A DNA stretch of 36,934 bases from Burkholderiales bacterium (GCA_016790695.1 JAEUOS010000053.1:1-36934); one strand, 5' to 3'. Counted from the stretch's first letter, positions 8,388 to 17,028 are shown. Numbers and translations: made by a program. Notes: generated by a model not told the origin, from the letters alone.

Positions 8388-8975
8388 TCAGGTTGTCTCG
8401 ACCGAGCGATCCCACAGGTTCGGGGTGACGGTGCTCGAATAGCCCGAAATGAATTCGCTCGGCGTCCCGCTGTCGGGCGCGAACACATGCCGGCGCACCG
8501 CGCCGATGTTGCCGCCGTAGCAATGGATGCTGACCGAGGGCCGCTCGGGATCGGCATTCGAGACCACATGGATGTCGCCGAGCGTCGGGCTCACCAGGTC
8601 GATGCCTCCCGGGGCGACCCGGTGCTCGCCGGTCTGCACCAGCCGGCCGTCGCGCCGGTCGTACTCGCTGCAGGTCTCCGCGCCGCGCATGACGCCGACC
8701 ATGCCCCAGACCATGTGGTCGTGGATCGGCGTCTTCTGGCCCGGTCCCCAGACGAAACTCACCAGCGAAAAGCGTTCGAACGGGTCGCAGTAGAGCAGGT
8801 ACTGGCGGTAGCGCGCCGGATCGGGAACCGCGAAGGCGTCGGGCAGCCAGTCGTCATGGGTGATCAGGTCGGCGAGCAGCGGGCGCGCCGCATCGAGCAG
8901 CGGCTGCTCGGCGCTGTGCGTCTCGACCACGCGGGTCATGCGTTGCACGAAGGTGCGCAGGCGGGCGATGGACAT
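8388..8975 (-). CDS. Cysteine dioxygenase-type thiol dioxygenase, possibly 3-mercaptopropionate dioxygenase
   Basis: A 195-residue cupin that uses Fe(II) and O2 to turn a thiol into a sulfinate. Metal ligands are His85 and His87 in TPIHDHMVWG and His136 in DIHVVSN. The outer-sphere Ser-His-Tyr triad is seen in SVSIHCYGG (Ser149, His151, Tyr153). Where rat cysteine dioxygenase has Arg60 (YTRNL), this protein has YRQYL, that is Gln58. In the family the Gln form prefers 3-mercaptopropionate over cysteine, so that substrate is inferred. An upstream in-frame ATG would add a hydrophobic tail; the start at 8975 fits the family better. Confidence 0.88.
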   Translation of the reverse strand: MSIARLRTFVQRMTRVVETHSAEQPLLDAARPLLADLITHDDWLPDAFAVPDPARYRQYLLYCDPFERFSLVSFVWGPGQKTPIHDHMVWGMVGVMRGAETCSEYDRRDGRLVQTGEHRVAPGGIDLVSPTLGDIHVVSNADPERPSVSIHCYGGNIGAVRRHVFAPDSGTPSEFISGYSSTVTPNLWDRSVETT

Positions 8976-9085
8976 GATGGTGCGGGGGGCCGGGACGGCG
9001 ACGAAGGCGAAAATGCAAGCATAGCGCATGCACGCCGCTCCGCCCGCACGCGCGCGAGGCGCGGGTCCGGTCGACGGGTGCGGCC

Positions 9086-9616
9086 CTACCGGACCACGAG
9101 GCGGGTGCCTGCCATGCGGTCGTGCAGGAACTGACGGTCGCGGTCGACCAGCGCCCAGGCGAAGTTCAGTGCGAGCACCGGCAGGCACAGGAGCGCGGCG
9201 GCGGCGGAGAACCGGGCCATGCCGAAGCCGGCGGCGAGCACGATCCCCTTGTAGGCGGCGAGCCCGGCCACCGGACCGATCCACGCCAGCGTGTAGCGCA
9301 GCCAGCAGCGCGCCAGCGACGGGCGGGTACCGTCGGCGGCGACCAGGCGGAATTTCCAGGTCTTCATCGGCAGGGTCTGGCCGGCGCGGCGCCAGCACAA
9401 GACGAAGTACAGGCCCACGGCGGCGAACACCGTGGCCTGGAAGCCGAAGTAAAGCGGTGACGCCGGATCCGCCCGGAATCGGGTCAGCGAGGAATACAGA
9501 TAGGCGGCGATGAAGACGACGCCGAACAGCAACATGCCTTCATAGGCCAGCGACAGGAGCCGGCGCCGGATGGTCGGCGCACGTGCCGCGGCGTCAGGAA
9601 GGCTGGCGCCTGCCAC
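9086..9616 (-). CDS. RDD-family membrane protein
   Basis: A 176-residue inner-membrane protein with an RDD domain. Hydrophobic segments lie near residues 25-45, 58-75, 108-132 and 137-160. The family marks are an Arg in the first helix region (RRLLSLAYEG), GQTLPMKTWKFRLV before the third segment, and VDRDRQFLHDRMAGTRLV near the end. Function of RDD proteins is mostly unknown; a few affect ion exchange or stress tolerance. It starts at GTG 15 bases after the stop of the DUF3106 gene and is the last gene of the sigma-factor operon. Confidence 0.88.
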   Translation of the reverse strand: MAGASLPDAAARAPTIRRRLLSLAYEGMLLFGVVFIAAYLYSSLTRFRADPASPLYFGFQATVFAAVGLYFVLCWRRAGQTLPMKTWKFRLVAADGTRPSLARCWLRYTLAWIGPVAGLAAYKGIVLAAGFGMARFSAAAALLCLPVLALNFAWALVDRDRQFLHDRMAGTRLVVR

Positions 9617-9631
9617 GCGAGCCGGCGCGGG

Positions 9632-10426
9632 TCAGTTCGCGCGCGCCGCAGCCTCGGCGGCTGTCGCGGGCGGGGCGGCGGCCGGTGCACCCAGGGCGCC
9701 TGCCGGCGCCGGATTCACGGCCGTGGCCGGGGCGGCTGGCGCGGGCAGCGGCGATCCGGTCGGCGGCGCTGCCGGCGCGGCCGCTGCGCGGGTGCCGCCC
9801 GCCGGGATCGGTGAACGCGGCGCCTTCGCGGCCGTCACGCCGGCGGGACGCGGCGGCGGCACCGGACGGGCGACGCGGTTCGGCGGCGCCGGCGGCTTCA
9901 CCCGGCCCTCCTGCTCGCGCTGGACCGCCTTGCGGCGCGCGGGCTGACGCAGGTCCGCGGAAACGGCCAACTGCTGTTTCTGCGCCTCCGGCAGCTTCTG
10001 ATACTGGTTCCACTCGGCCTTCTTCTGCTCCGGCGGCAGGGTGCGCGCGCGCTGGAAATTCTCGCGCGCGACGCGGCGCTGCTCCGGGGTCAGGCGTGCC
10101 CACTCGGCCATGCGCGACTGCATGCGCTTCTGCTCCTCGGCCTTCATGGCCGGGAAGCGGTCGGCGACGACCAGCCACTTCTTGCGTCGCTGGTCGTCGA
10201 GCTTGTTCCATTCCCCCGCAAGGGGTTTCAATGCCTCGCGCTGCGGCGCCGTCAGCTCCTCCCACTTGGGCTGGGTCAGGGCATGCGCCATGCCGCACCC
10301 GACGGCGACGGCCACCGCGGCCAGCAGGCGCGCGACAAAACGAAGCGCCGCACGAGGCGGCGCCCGAAAGGCGTCAGCCGGTGCCGGCCTCAATCCTGGC
10401 GTCCCGGCTCGCCGCGCGTCAGCCAT
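9632..10426 (-). CDS. DUF3106 secreted protein with LTxxQ-like helices and a Pro/Ala tail
   Basis: A 264-residue exported protein. A signal peptide (FVARLLAAVAVAVGCGMAHA) precedes a helical region of about 110 residues rich in Trp, Lys and Arg, with repeats of the type WEELTAPQREAL, WARLTPEQRRVAREN and LPPEQKKAEW. These resemble the LTxxQ helical hairpins of CpxP/Spy/CnrX periplasmic sensors. The last 120 residues are low-complexity Pro/Ala with basic residues. The ATG at 10426 overlaps the upstream gene by 37 bases; a TTG at 10393, overlapping that stop as TTGA, is an equally good start and gives a tidier signal peptide. Role unknown; its place after a sigma factor and a one-pass membrane protein suggests envelope sensing. 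Confidence 0.82.
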   Translation of the reverse strand: MADARRAGTPGLRPAPADAFRAPPRAALRFVARLLAAVAVAVGCGMAHALTQPKWEELTAPQREALKPLAGEWNKLDDQRRKKWLVVADRFPAMKAEEQKRMQSRMAEWARLTPEQRRVARENFQRARTLPPEQKKAEWNQYQKLPEAQKQQLAVSADLRQPARRKAVQREQEGRVKPPAPPNRVARPVPPPRPAGVTAAKAPRSPIPAGGTRAAAAPAAPPTGSPLPAPAAPATAVNPAPAGALGAPAAAPPATAAEAAARAN

Positions 10427-10776
10427 GCGCCGAAGCCCTTGTCGAGGTACACGTTGGGCGGCAGTTCGTCGGCGAGCATCTGCATGTCGATGTCGGCGAT
10501 GTTGTTCGCCTGCTCGGCCTGATGCCAGAAGTGGATCGCGCCCAGGCCGAGGACAAGCACCAGGAGCGGCACGAGCTTGCCGAGCCAGCCGAGATTCCAC
10601 CCGGCACCCGCGGCTGTGGCGGCAGCCAGGACGCCGGCCGGACGGCGCTGCCGCGCGAGCGCACGCTCGCGCGCCGCACGCAGCCGCTCGTTGATCTGCG
10701 CCGGCGTCCGCGCGGCACCCGCATTCAGGTGGTGGCGAACCTGAAATGCGATCCGGAGTTCCTCGTTGTTTCCCAT
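10390..10776 (-). CDS. DUF3619 one-pass membrane protein, possible anti-sigma factor
   Basis: A 128-residue protein of the DUF3619 family. The N-terminal 60 residues are polar and basic (RLRAARERALARQRR), followed by one membrane segment (about 64-83, LGKLVPLLVLVLGLGAIHF) and a 45-residue acidic C-terminal part containing ADIDMQMLADELPPNVYLD. By the positive-inside rule the N-terminus is cytoplasmic and the C-terminus periplasmic. This is the topology of a small anti-sigma factor, and the gene lies 36 bases downstream of a sigma-factor gene. The anti-sigma role is an inference; no zinc-binding HxxxCxxC motif is present. Confidence 0.82.
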   Translation of the reverse strand: MGNNEELRIAFQVRHHLNAGAARTPAQINERLRAARERALARQRRPAGVLAAATAAGAGWNLGWLGKLVPLLVLVLGLGAIHFWHQAEQANNIADIDMQMLADELPPNVYLDKGFGAWLTRGEPGRQD

Positions 10777-10812
10777 GATTCGATTACCTGTGAGCGACGC
10801 TGCTGGTTCGTC

Positions 10813-11448
10813 CTAAAGCGCCACACCCTTCGCCTTCAACGCCGTGGCCAGCGCATGGGTGGCTCGCGAACAGTGCGTCTTCACGCTGCCTTCGGAGCAC
10901 CCCATCGCCTGCGCGGTCTCGGCGACGTCCAAATCCTCCCAGTAACGCAGCAGAAAGGCTTCCCGTTGACGCGCGGGAAGTTTCTGAATTTCCTTTTCAA
11001 TCAACGCCATAGTCCTTGCCTGCGCAACCTCGTCCTCGGCGCTTGCTGCAGCCTTGGACCCGGGCTGGGCTTCCAAAGTTTCCAGCGGGTCGAAATCCGC
11101 CGGATCCTCGTCTGCCGGCGCGAACGAGGAAAACAGCGTCGTCCAGAACGAGCGCACCTTGGTGCGGCGAAAATGGTCGCGAATGGCGTTCTGGAGGATG
11201 CGCTGGAACAGCAGCGGCAGTTCCTCGGCCGGGCGGTCGCCGTACTTCTCGGCCAGGCGCATCATGGCGTCCTGGACGATGTCGAGCGCGGCGTCGTCGT
11301 CCCGGACGGCGAAAACGGCCTGCTTGAATGCGCGACGCTCGACTTCAGCGAGAAAACTCGACAGTTCCGACGAAGTGGCCAGGGCGTTTTCCGGGTTCTT
11401 GGTGCCTTCGCGGCGATTATGCACCAGTTCGGACGGTTTTCGCCCCAT
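10813..11448 (-). CDS. ECF-like RNA polymerase sigma factor
   Basis: A 211-residue sigma-70 family factor with regions 2 and 4 only. Region 2 spans about residues 35-100 (FKQAVFAVRDDDAALDIVQD, LLFQRILQNAIRDHFRR). A linker rich in acidic residues follows, and region 4 lies at about 155-205 (LPARQREAFLLRYWEDLDVA, then GCSEGSVKTHCSRA as the helix-turn-helix). The first 25 residues are poorly conserved and the true start may be downstream; the ATG at 11448 is the outermost. It heads a minus-strand unit with DUF3619, DUF3106 and RDD genes, and diverges from ilvB. Target promoters are not known. Confidence 0.92.
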   Translation of the reverse strand: MGRKPSELVHNRREGTKNPENALATSSELSSFLAEVERRAFKQAVFAVRDDDAALDIVQDAMMRLAEKYGDRPAEELPLLFQRILQNAIRDHFRRTKVRSFWTTLFSSFAPADEDPADFDPLETLEAQPGSKAAASAEDEVAQARTMALIEKEIQKLPARQREAFLLRYWEDLDVAETAQAMGCSEGSVKTHCSRATHALATALKAKGVAL

Positions 11449-11505
11449 CCCGGCGCCTGCGCCGGGCGCTCGCGGCCCCGTCCCCGTCGGCGGCCCGGCG
11501 GCACT

Positions 11506-11534
11506 TTGACCGCCGCGCGCGAAGACGGTAGAAT
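11506..11534 (+). promoter_or_regulatory. Sigma-70 promoter of the ilv operon
   Basis: TTGACC (11506-11511) and TAGAAT (11529-11534) are separated by exactly 17 bases, the best promoter match in the window. Transcription would begin near 11541, giving an untranslated leader of about 205 bases before ilvB. The rest of the 299-base gap between the sigma-factor gene and ilvB holds this leader, a weak hairpin (11698-11703 with 11722-11727) and a 17-codon open frame at 11631-11684 that has no branched-chain residue bias. Confidence 0.75.
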
Positions 11535-11543
11535 GCGCGAAGT

Positions 11544-11553
11544 TTGAGGCTCA
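11544..11553 (+). repeat. Direct repeat TTGAGGCTCA, copy 1, at the 5' end of the ilv mRNA
   Basis: TTGAGGCTCA lies at about position +3 of the predicted ilv transcript. The same ten bases recur at 11732-11741. Its core TGAG-G-CTCA is self-complementary, so the two copies can pair with each other in RNA through eight base pairs around one G-G mismatch. Confidence 0.7.
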
Positions 11554-11731
11554 TAAGGCCGCAAAACGCCCGTTTCGACACCTTACCCGTGAACGTGTCG
11601 CGGCGGCTCCGCACCCGGGAGTTCCGGCAGATGCGCCGGTGTTTCCGTCCTTACTTGCTTCAACAGAGCGAAGTGTTTGCGTGACCCGCGGCGCGGCAGC
11701 CGGCGGGTTCGATCGTCTTTTCCGGCTCTAC

Positions 11732-11741
11732 TTGAGGCTCA
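11732..11741 (+). repeat. Direct repeat TTGAGGCTCA, copy 2, containing the ilvB ribosome binding site
   Basis: Second exact copy of the ten-base element, six bases before the ilvB ATG. It includes GAGG (11734-11737), the only good Shine-Dalgarno sequence for ilvB at a ten-base spacing. Pairing with copy 1 would hide the ribosome binding site. Confidence 0.7.
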
Positions 11742-11747
11742 CATCCC

Positions 11748-13469
11748 ATGTCTGCAAACGAAGAACTCACCGGCGCGGAAATCGTCGTGCGCTGCCTGCA
11801 GGAGGAGAACGTCGAACATGTGTTCGGCTATCCCGGCGGCGCGGTGCTCTACATCTATGACGCGCTGTTCAACCAGGATCGCGTCAAGCACATCCTGGTG
11901 CGTCACGAACAGGGCGCGGTGCACGCCGCCGACGCCTATTCACGCTCGTCCGACAGGATCGGCGTCTGCCTCGTCACCTCCGGCCCGGGCGTGACCAATG
12001 CGGTCACCGGCATCGCCACCGCATACCTCGACTCGATCCCGATGGTGATCCTGACCGGCCAGGTCCCGACCCACGCGATCGGCCTCGACGCGTTCCAGGA
12101 GTGCGACACGGTCGGCATCACGCGGCCGATCGTCAAGCACAATTTCCTCGTCAAGGACGTGCGCGAGCTCGCCGCCACGATCAGGAAGGCGTTCTACATC
12201 GCGCGCACCGGGCGCCCCGGTCCGGTCCTGGTCGACATTCCCAAGGACGTGACCGCGAAGAAGGCCGTCTTCCAGTACCCGGCCGAGGTGCCGATGCGTT
12301 CCTACAACCCGGTGCTCAAGGGCCACACCGGGCAGATCAAGAAGGCGGTGCAGATGATCCTGTCGGCGCGCCGGCCGATGATCTACACCGGCGGCGGGGT
12401 GATCCTCTCGGATTCCTCCAGGGAACTCAACGAGCTGGTCGACATGCTCGGCTTCCCGTGCACCAACACCCTGATGGGGCTGGGCGCCTACAAGGCGAGC
12501 GACCGCAAGTTCGTCGGCATGCCCGGCATGCACGGCACCTACGAGGCCAACCTCGCGATGCAGAACTGCGACGTCCTCGTCGCCATCGGCGCGCGCTTCG
12601 ACGACCGCGTCATCGGCAACCCGGCCGACTTCGCCAAGCACCAGCGCCAGATCATCCACATCGACATCGACCCCTCGTCGATCTCCAAGCGCGTCAAGGT
12701 CGACGTGCCCATCGTCGGCGACGTCAAGGAGGTGATGATCGAGGTGATCCGGCAGATCCGGGCGACCGACGTGCGCCCGGACCCGCGCGCGCTGGCCGAC
12801 TGGTGGAAGCAGATCGAGGAGTGGCGTTCGCGCGACTGCCTCAAGTACGACCGCAGCAGCGAGAAGATCAAGCCGCAGTACGTGGTCGAGAAGCTGTGGG
12901 AGGCGACCGGCGGCGACGCGTTCATCACCTCCGACGTCGGCCAGCACCAGATGTGGGCGGCGCAGTTCTACCGCTTCGACAAGCCGCGGCGCTGGATCAA
13001 TTCGGGCGGGCTGGGCACGATGGGCGTCGGGCTGCCGTATGCGATGGGCGTGCAGATGGCGCACCCGCAGGCGACCGTCGCGTGCATCACCGGCGAAGCG
13101 TCGATCCAGATGTGCCTGCAGGAGCTGTCGACCTGCAAGCAGTACCGCCTTCCGGTCAAGGTGCTCAACCTCAACAACGGCTACCTGGGCATGGTGCGCC
13201 AGTGGCAGCAGATCGAGTACGGCAGCCGCTATTCGGAGTCCTACATCGAGGCGCTGCCCGATTTCGTCAAGCTCGCCGAGTCCTACGGGCACATCGGCAT
13301 GCAGATCACCCGCCCGGCCGACGTCGAGGGCGCGATCCGCGAGGCGCTGTCGCGCAAGGACCGCACCGTGTTCATGGACTTCCTGACCGATCCGGCGGAG
13401 AACGTCTGGCCGATGGTCCAGGCCGGCAAGGGGCTGACGCAGATGCTGCTCGGCTCGGAGGAACTGTGA
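11748..13469 (+). CDS. ilvB: Acetolactate synthase large (catalytic) subunit
   Basis: ThDP-dependent enzyme joining two pyruvates to 2-acetolactate, or pyruvate and 2-oxobutyrate to 2-aceto-2-hydroxybutyrate, the first common step of valine, leucine and isoleucine synthesis. The 573-residue product has the catalytic glutamate Glu54 in LVRHEQGAVHAADAY, a central FAD-binding domain, and the C-terminal ThDP/Mg motif beginning ITGEASIQMCLQELSTC and running to LNNGYLGMVRQWQQ. The motif begins GE rather than GD, as is usual in betaproteobacterial enzymes. It overlaps ilvH by one base (TGATG), so the subunits are translationally coupled. Confidence 0.98.
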   Translation: MSANEELTGAEIVVRCLQEENVEHVFGYPGGAVLYIYDALFNQDRVKHILVRHEQGAVHAADAYSRSSDRIGVCLVTSGPGVTNAVTGIATAYLDSIPMVILTGQVPTHAIGLDAFQECDTVGITRPIVKHNFLVKDVRELAATIRKAFYIARTGRPGPVLVDIPKDVTAKKAVFQYPAEVPMRSYNPVLKGHTGQIKKAVQMILSARRPMIYTGGGVILSDSSRELNELVDMLGFPCTNTLMGLGAYKASDRKFVGMPGMHGTYEANLAMQNCDVLVAIGARFDDRVIGNPADFAKHQRQIIHIDIDPSSISKRVKVDVPIVGDVKEVMIEVIRQIRATDVRPDPRALADWWKQIEEWRSRDCLKYDRSSEKIKPQYVVEKLWEATGGDAFITSDVGQHQMWAAQFYRFDKPRRWINSGGLGTMGVGLPYAMGVQMAHPQATVACITGEASIQMCLQELSTCKQYRLPVKVLNLNNGYLGMVRQWQQIEYGSRYSESYIEALPDFVKLAESYGHIGMQITRPADVEGAIREALSRKDRTVFMDFLTDPAENVWPMVQAGKGLTQMLLGSEEL

Positions 13470-13960
13470 TGCGCCACATCATTTCGATACTCCTGGAGAA
13501 CGAGGCGGGCGCCCTGTCGCGCGTGGCGGGGCTGTTCTCGGCGCGCGGCTACAACATCGAGACGCTGACCGTGGCCCCCACCGAGGACGCGTCGCTGTCG
13601 CGCATGACCATCGTCACGGTCGGCTCCGACGACGTCATCGAGCAGATCACCAAGCACCTGAACCGGCTCATCGAGGTGGTCAAGGTGGTCGACCTGTCGG
13701 AGGGCTCGCACATCGAGCGCGAGCTCATGCTCGTCAAGGTGCGCGCCACCGGCAAGGAGCGCGAGGAGATGAAGCGCATGGCCGAGATCTTCCGCGGCCG
13801 GGTCATCGACGTCACCGACAAGACCTACACGATCGAGCTCACCGGCGACGTCGCCAAGCTCGACGCGTTCATCGAGGCGATCGACCGCGCGCTGATCCTC
13901 GAGACCGTGCGCACCGGCGTCTCCGGCATCGGCCGCGGCGAGCGCGTGCTCAAGGTGTGA
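13469..13960 (+). CDS. ilvH: Acetolactate synthase small (regulatory) subunit
   Basis: Regulatory subunit that activates IlvB and confers valine feedback inhibition. At 163 residues it has the length of E. coli IlvH. The N-terminal ACT domain reads MRHIISILLENEAGALSRVA and GLFSARGYNIETLTVAP, containing the residues that bind valine in the family. The C-terminal domain includes RELMLVKVRA and FRGRVIDVTD. The ATG shares its A with the ilvB stop. Confidence 0.97.
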   Translation: MRHIISILLENEAGALSRVAGLFSARGYNIETLTVAPTEDASLSRMTIVTVGSDDVIEQITKHLNRLIEVVKVVDLSEGSHIERELMLVKVRATGKEREEMKRMAEIFRGRVIDVTDKTYTIELTGDVAKLDAFIEAIDRALILETVRTGVSGIGRGERVLKV

Positions 13961-13985
13961 CCCGCCGACGCCGGCGGCGAGCTAG

Positions 13986-15083
<1,098 letters not shown>

Positions 15084-15130
15084 TCGGATCACGATTCCGT
15101 CCGCAAGAGCGATACATCTTGCACTCGTCG

Positions 15131-15157
15131 CAATGCCCGCCCACAAGGCGGGCATTG
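15131..15157 (+). terminator. Strong hairpin after ilvC
   Basis: An 11-base-pair perfect stem, CAATGCCCGCC with GGCGGGCATTG, around a five-base loop (CACAA), 48 bases after the ilvC stop. It is a strong terminator-type hairpin, but only ATT rather than a T-run follows, so termination may be partial. Confidence 0.65.
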
Positions 15158-15161
15158 CGCA

Positions 15162-15190
15162 TTCCGGCGCGGGTGCGCCGCGTGCATAAT
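15162..15190 (+). promoter_or_regulatory. Possible promoter of the lipoprotein-pssA unit
   Basis: TTCCGG (15162-15167) and CATAAT (15185-15190) with 17 bases between them, downstream of the ilvC hairpin. The -10 box is good and the -35 box weak. A start near 15197 would leave a 32-base leader with a GGAGG site at 15217-15221. Confidence 0.4.
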
Positions 15191-15228
15191 GGCGGTGCCG
15201 GGCCGGCACCGGCCGCGGAGGGCGCACG

Positions 15229-15414
15229 ATGCGATGGGTTTTCTTGACGATGTGCGCGGCGCTGCTGTGCGGCTGCGGCGACCGCGTGCCCGAGTCGAAG
15301 GCCGCGCGCGCGGCCGGCGACGCGCCGAAGCAGGCCGTCGAGCGCGCGACGGGCGGCGTGGATGCCGCGCTGCAGAAGGGCGCGGACCGGGCCAAGGACG
15401 ACGACACCAAATGA
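15229..15414 (+). CDS. Small predicted lipoprotein
   Basis: A 61-residue product, MRWVFLTMCAALLCGCGDR at the start, with a short basic n-region, a hydrophobic core and a lipobox LCGC placing the lipidated cysteine at residue 16. The mature part is about 45 residues, highly charged and helical (Lys, Asp, Ala rich), with no recognised domain. A clear GGAGG site precedes the ATG, and pssA starts ten bases after the stop, so the two are probably co-transcribed. Function unknown; an envelope role is inferred from the signal. Confidence 0.72.
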   Translation: MRWVFLTMCAALLCGCGDRVPESKAARAAGDAPKQAVERATGGVDAALQKGADRAKDDDTK

Positions 15415-15424
15415 GGCTTGCACG

Positions 15425-16213
15425 ATGCCGCTGAACGATTCGGCCCCCGAGAGCGGCCGCGGGCGCCTGCTGCGCCGCCGCGGCGTCTACCTGTTGCCCA
15501 ACGCCTTCACCACCGCCTGCCTGTTCTGCGGCTTCTACGCGATCGTGCAGGCGATGGCGGGCGACTACGAGCGCTCGTGCATCGCCATCTTCATCGCGAT
15601 GGTGATGGATTCGCTCGACGGCCGCGTCGCGCGCCTGACGCACACGCAGAGCGACTTCGGCGCCGAGTACGACAGCCTGGCCGACATGGTCTCCTTCGGC
15701 GCGGCGCCGGCGCTGATCGTCTACAAGTGGGGCCTGGAACCGTTCGGGCGCTGGGGCTGGTTCGCCGCCTTCGTCTATTGCGCCGGCGCGGCGCTGCGCC
15801 TGGCGCGCTTCAACACCAACATCGACGTCGTCGACAAGCGCTTCTTCCAGGGGCTGCCGAGCCCGGCGGCCGCGGCGCTCCTGATCGGCTTCGTCTGGCT
15901 GGCCGACGACAACAAGTTCCCGCTCGACGACTACTACCTGCGCTACGTCGGCTGGTTCCTCGCGCTCTACGCGGGGGTGACGATGGTGTCCTCGGTGCCG
16001 TTCTACAGCTTCAAGGACGTCAGCCGGACGCGCCGCGTCCCCGTGGTGGTGATCTTCCTGATCGCCATCGCCCTGTTCGTGGTCACGTCCTACCCGCCGC
16101 TGGCGCTGTTCAGCCTGTTCGTCATCTACGGCGCCTCGGGCTACGCATTGTGGCTGTGGAACCTGTCGCGCGGCAGGAAGGCCGGCGACGTCCTGAGGAA
16201 GCCGCCGGCCTGA
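15425..16213 (+). CDS. pssA: CDP-diacylglycerol-serine O-phosphatidyltransferase
   Basis: Membrane enzyme making phosphatidylserine, the precursor of phosphatidylethanolamine, from CDP-diacylglycerol and serine. The 262-residue protein has about seven hydrophobic segments. The CDP-alcohol phosphotransferase signature is complete: Asp65-Gly66, Ala69-Arg70, Gly79, Asp83 and Asp87. It belongs to the short, integral-membrane PssA subclass rather than the E. coli type. The C-terminus is short and ends in basic residues (RGRKAGDVLRKPPA). The ATG at 15425 fits the family N-terminus (RGVYLLPNAFTTACLFCGF). Confidence 0.95.
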   Translation: MPLNDSAPESGRGRLLRRRGVYLLPNAFTTACLFCGFYAIVQAMAGDYERSCIAIFIAMVMDSLDGRVARLTHTQSDFGAEYDSLADMVSFGAAPALIVYKWGLEPFGRWGWFAAFVYCAGAALRLARFNTNIDVVDKRFFQGLPSPAAAALLIGFVWLADDNKFPLDDYYLRYVGWFLALYAGVTMVSSVPFYSFKDVSRTRRVPVVVIFLIAIALFVVTSYPPLALFSLFVIYGASGYALWLWNLSRGRKAGDVLRKPPA

Positions 16214-16222
16214 TCCGCCGGG

Positions 16223-16999
16223 CTACTTCTTCGCCAGGAACGCGGCCAGCGCCGCGTCGTGTTCGGGCGTGTGGTGGGCCACCGCCTGGAACGCCGCGGA
16301 CATCTCCAGCAGCGTGTCGAGGCGCACGTGCTGGCCTTCGCGCAGCAGGCGCTTGGCCATGCGCAGCGCGGGCGCCGGGTTGGCGGCGATGCGCGCGGCG
16401 AGTTCGCGCGCGGCGCCCAGCAGTTCCTCGGGCGCGACCACCCGCGACACCAGCCCGCAGGCGAGCGCCTCGTCGGCGCCGATGGTGTCGCCGGTGAAGG
16501 TCAGTTCCGCGGCCTTCGACATGCCGACCGCGCGCGGCAGCAGCCAGGCGCCGCCATCGCCGGGTATCAGGCCGAGCTTGACGAAGCTCTCGGCGAAGCG
16601 CGCCCTGGAGGACGCGATGCGGATGTCGCACATGCAGGCGAGGTCGCAGCCCGCGCCGATCGCCGGCCCGTTGACCGCGGCGATGGTCGGCACCTCGAGG
16701 TTGTAGAGCGCCAGCGGGATGCGCTGGATGCCCGCGCGGTAGCCGTCGGCGATCTCGCGCGGGGAGCCGGCCGCGATCCCGGTCTTGTCGCGCATGTCCT
16801 TGACGTTGCCGCCGGCGCAGAACGCGCTGCCGGCGCCGGTGAGGATCACCACCTTGATCGCGTAGTCGGCGCGCACCGCGTCGCAGGCGGCGACCACCTC
16901 GGCCCACTGGGCCGGCGTCGACAGCGCGTTGCGCTCCTCGGGCTTGTTGAGGGTCAAGGTGGCGATGGCGCCGTCCTTGTCGATCCTGACGAAATCCAT
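16223..16999 (-). CDS. Crotonase-fold enoyl-CoA hydratase/isomerase family protein
   Basis: A 258-residue crotonase-superfamily protein acting on an acyl-CoA. Oxyanion-hole segments are AFCAGGNVKDM (59-69) and GPAIGAGCDLA (111-121). At the position of the first catalytic glutamate of rat enoyl-CoA hydratase (PEIxLG) it reads AESFVKLG, with no acid aligned; the second glutamate matches SKAAEL. A GDGG acid (Asp148) might act instead, as in isomerase-type members such as PaaG. Hydratase versus isomerase is therefore open. The ATG at 16999 has a GGAGG site at 17005-17009, which decides against a start 33 bases further out. It ends nine bases from the converging pssA. Confidence 0.88.
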   Translation of the reverse strand: MDFVRIDKDGAIATLTLNKPEERNALSTPAQWAEVVAACDAVRADYAIKVVILTGAGSAFCAGGNVKDMRDKTGIAAGSPREIADGYRAGIQRIPLALYNLEVPTIAAVNGPAIGAGCDLACMCDIRIASSRARFAESFVKLGLIPGDGGAWLLPRAVGMSKAAELTFTGDTIGADEALACGLVSRVVAPEELLGAARELAARIAANPAPALRMAKRLLREGQHVRLDTLLEMSAAFQAVAHHTPEHDAALAAFLAKK

Positions 17000-17028
17000 G
17001 CGGGTTCCTCCGTGGGTTGGCAGTGGCG

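Noticed and set aside
11631..11684. 17-codon frame in the ilv leader as an attenuation peptide
   Set aside because: It has two Leu and one Val, no run of branched-chain codons, no ribosome binding site and no terminator after it. The duplicated element is a better explanation for the leader.
13074..13130. Loss of the GDG motif in IlvB (GEA instead)
   Set aside because: From memory, betaproteobacterial acetolactate synthases usually have Glu here, so it is not a defect.
15131..15157. REP-like repeat element after ilvC
   Set aside because: Only one copy was seen in the window, and its place after a stop codon is that of a terminator.
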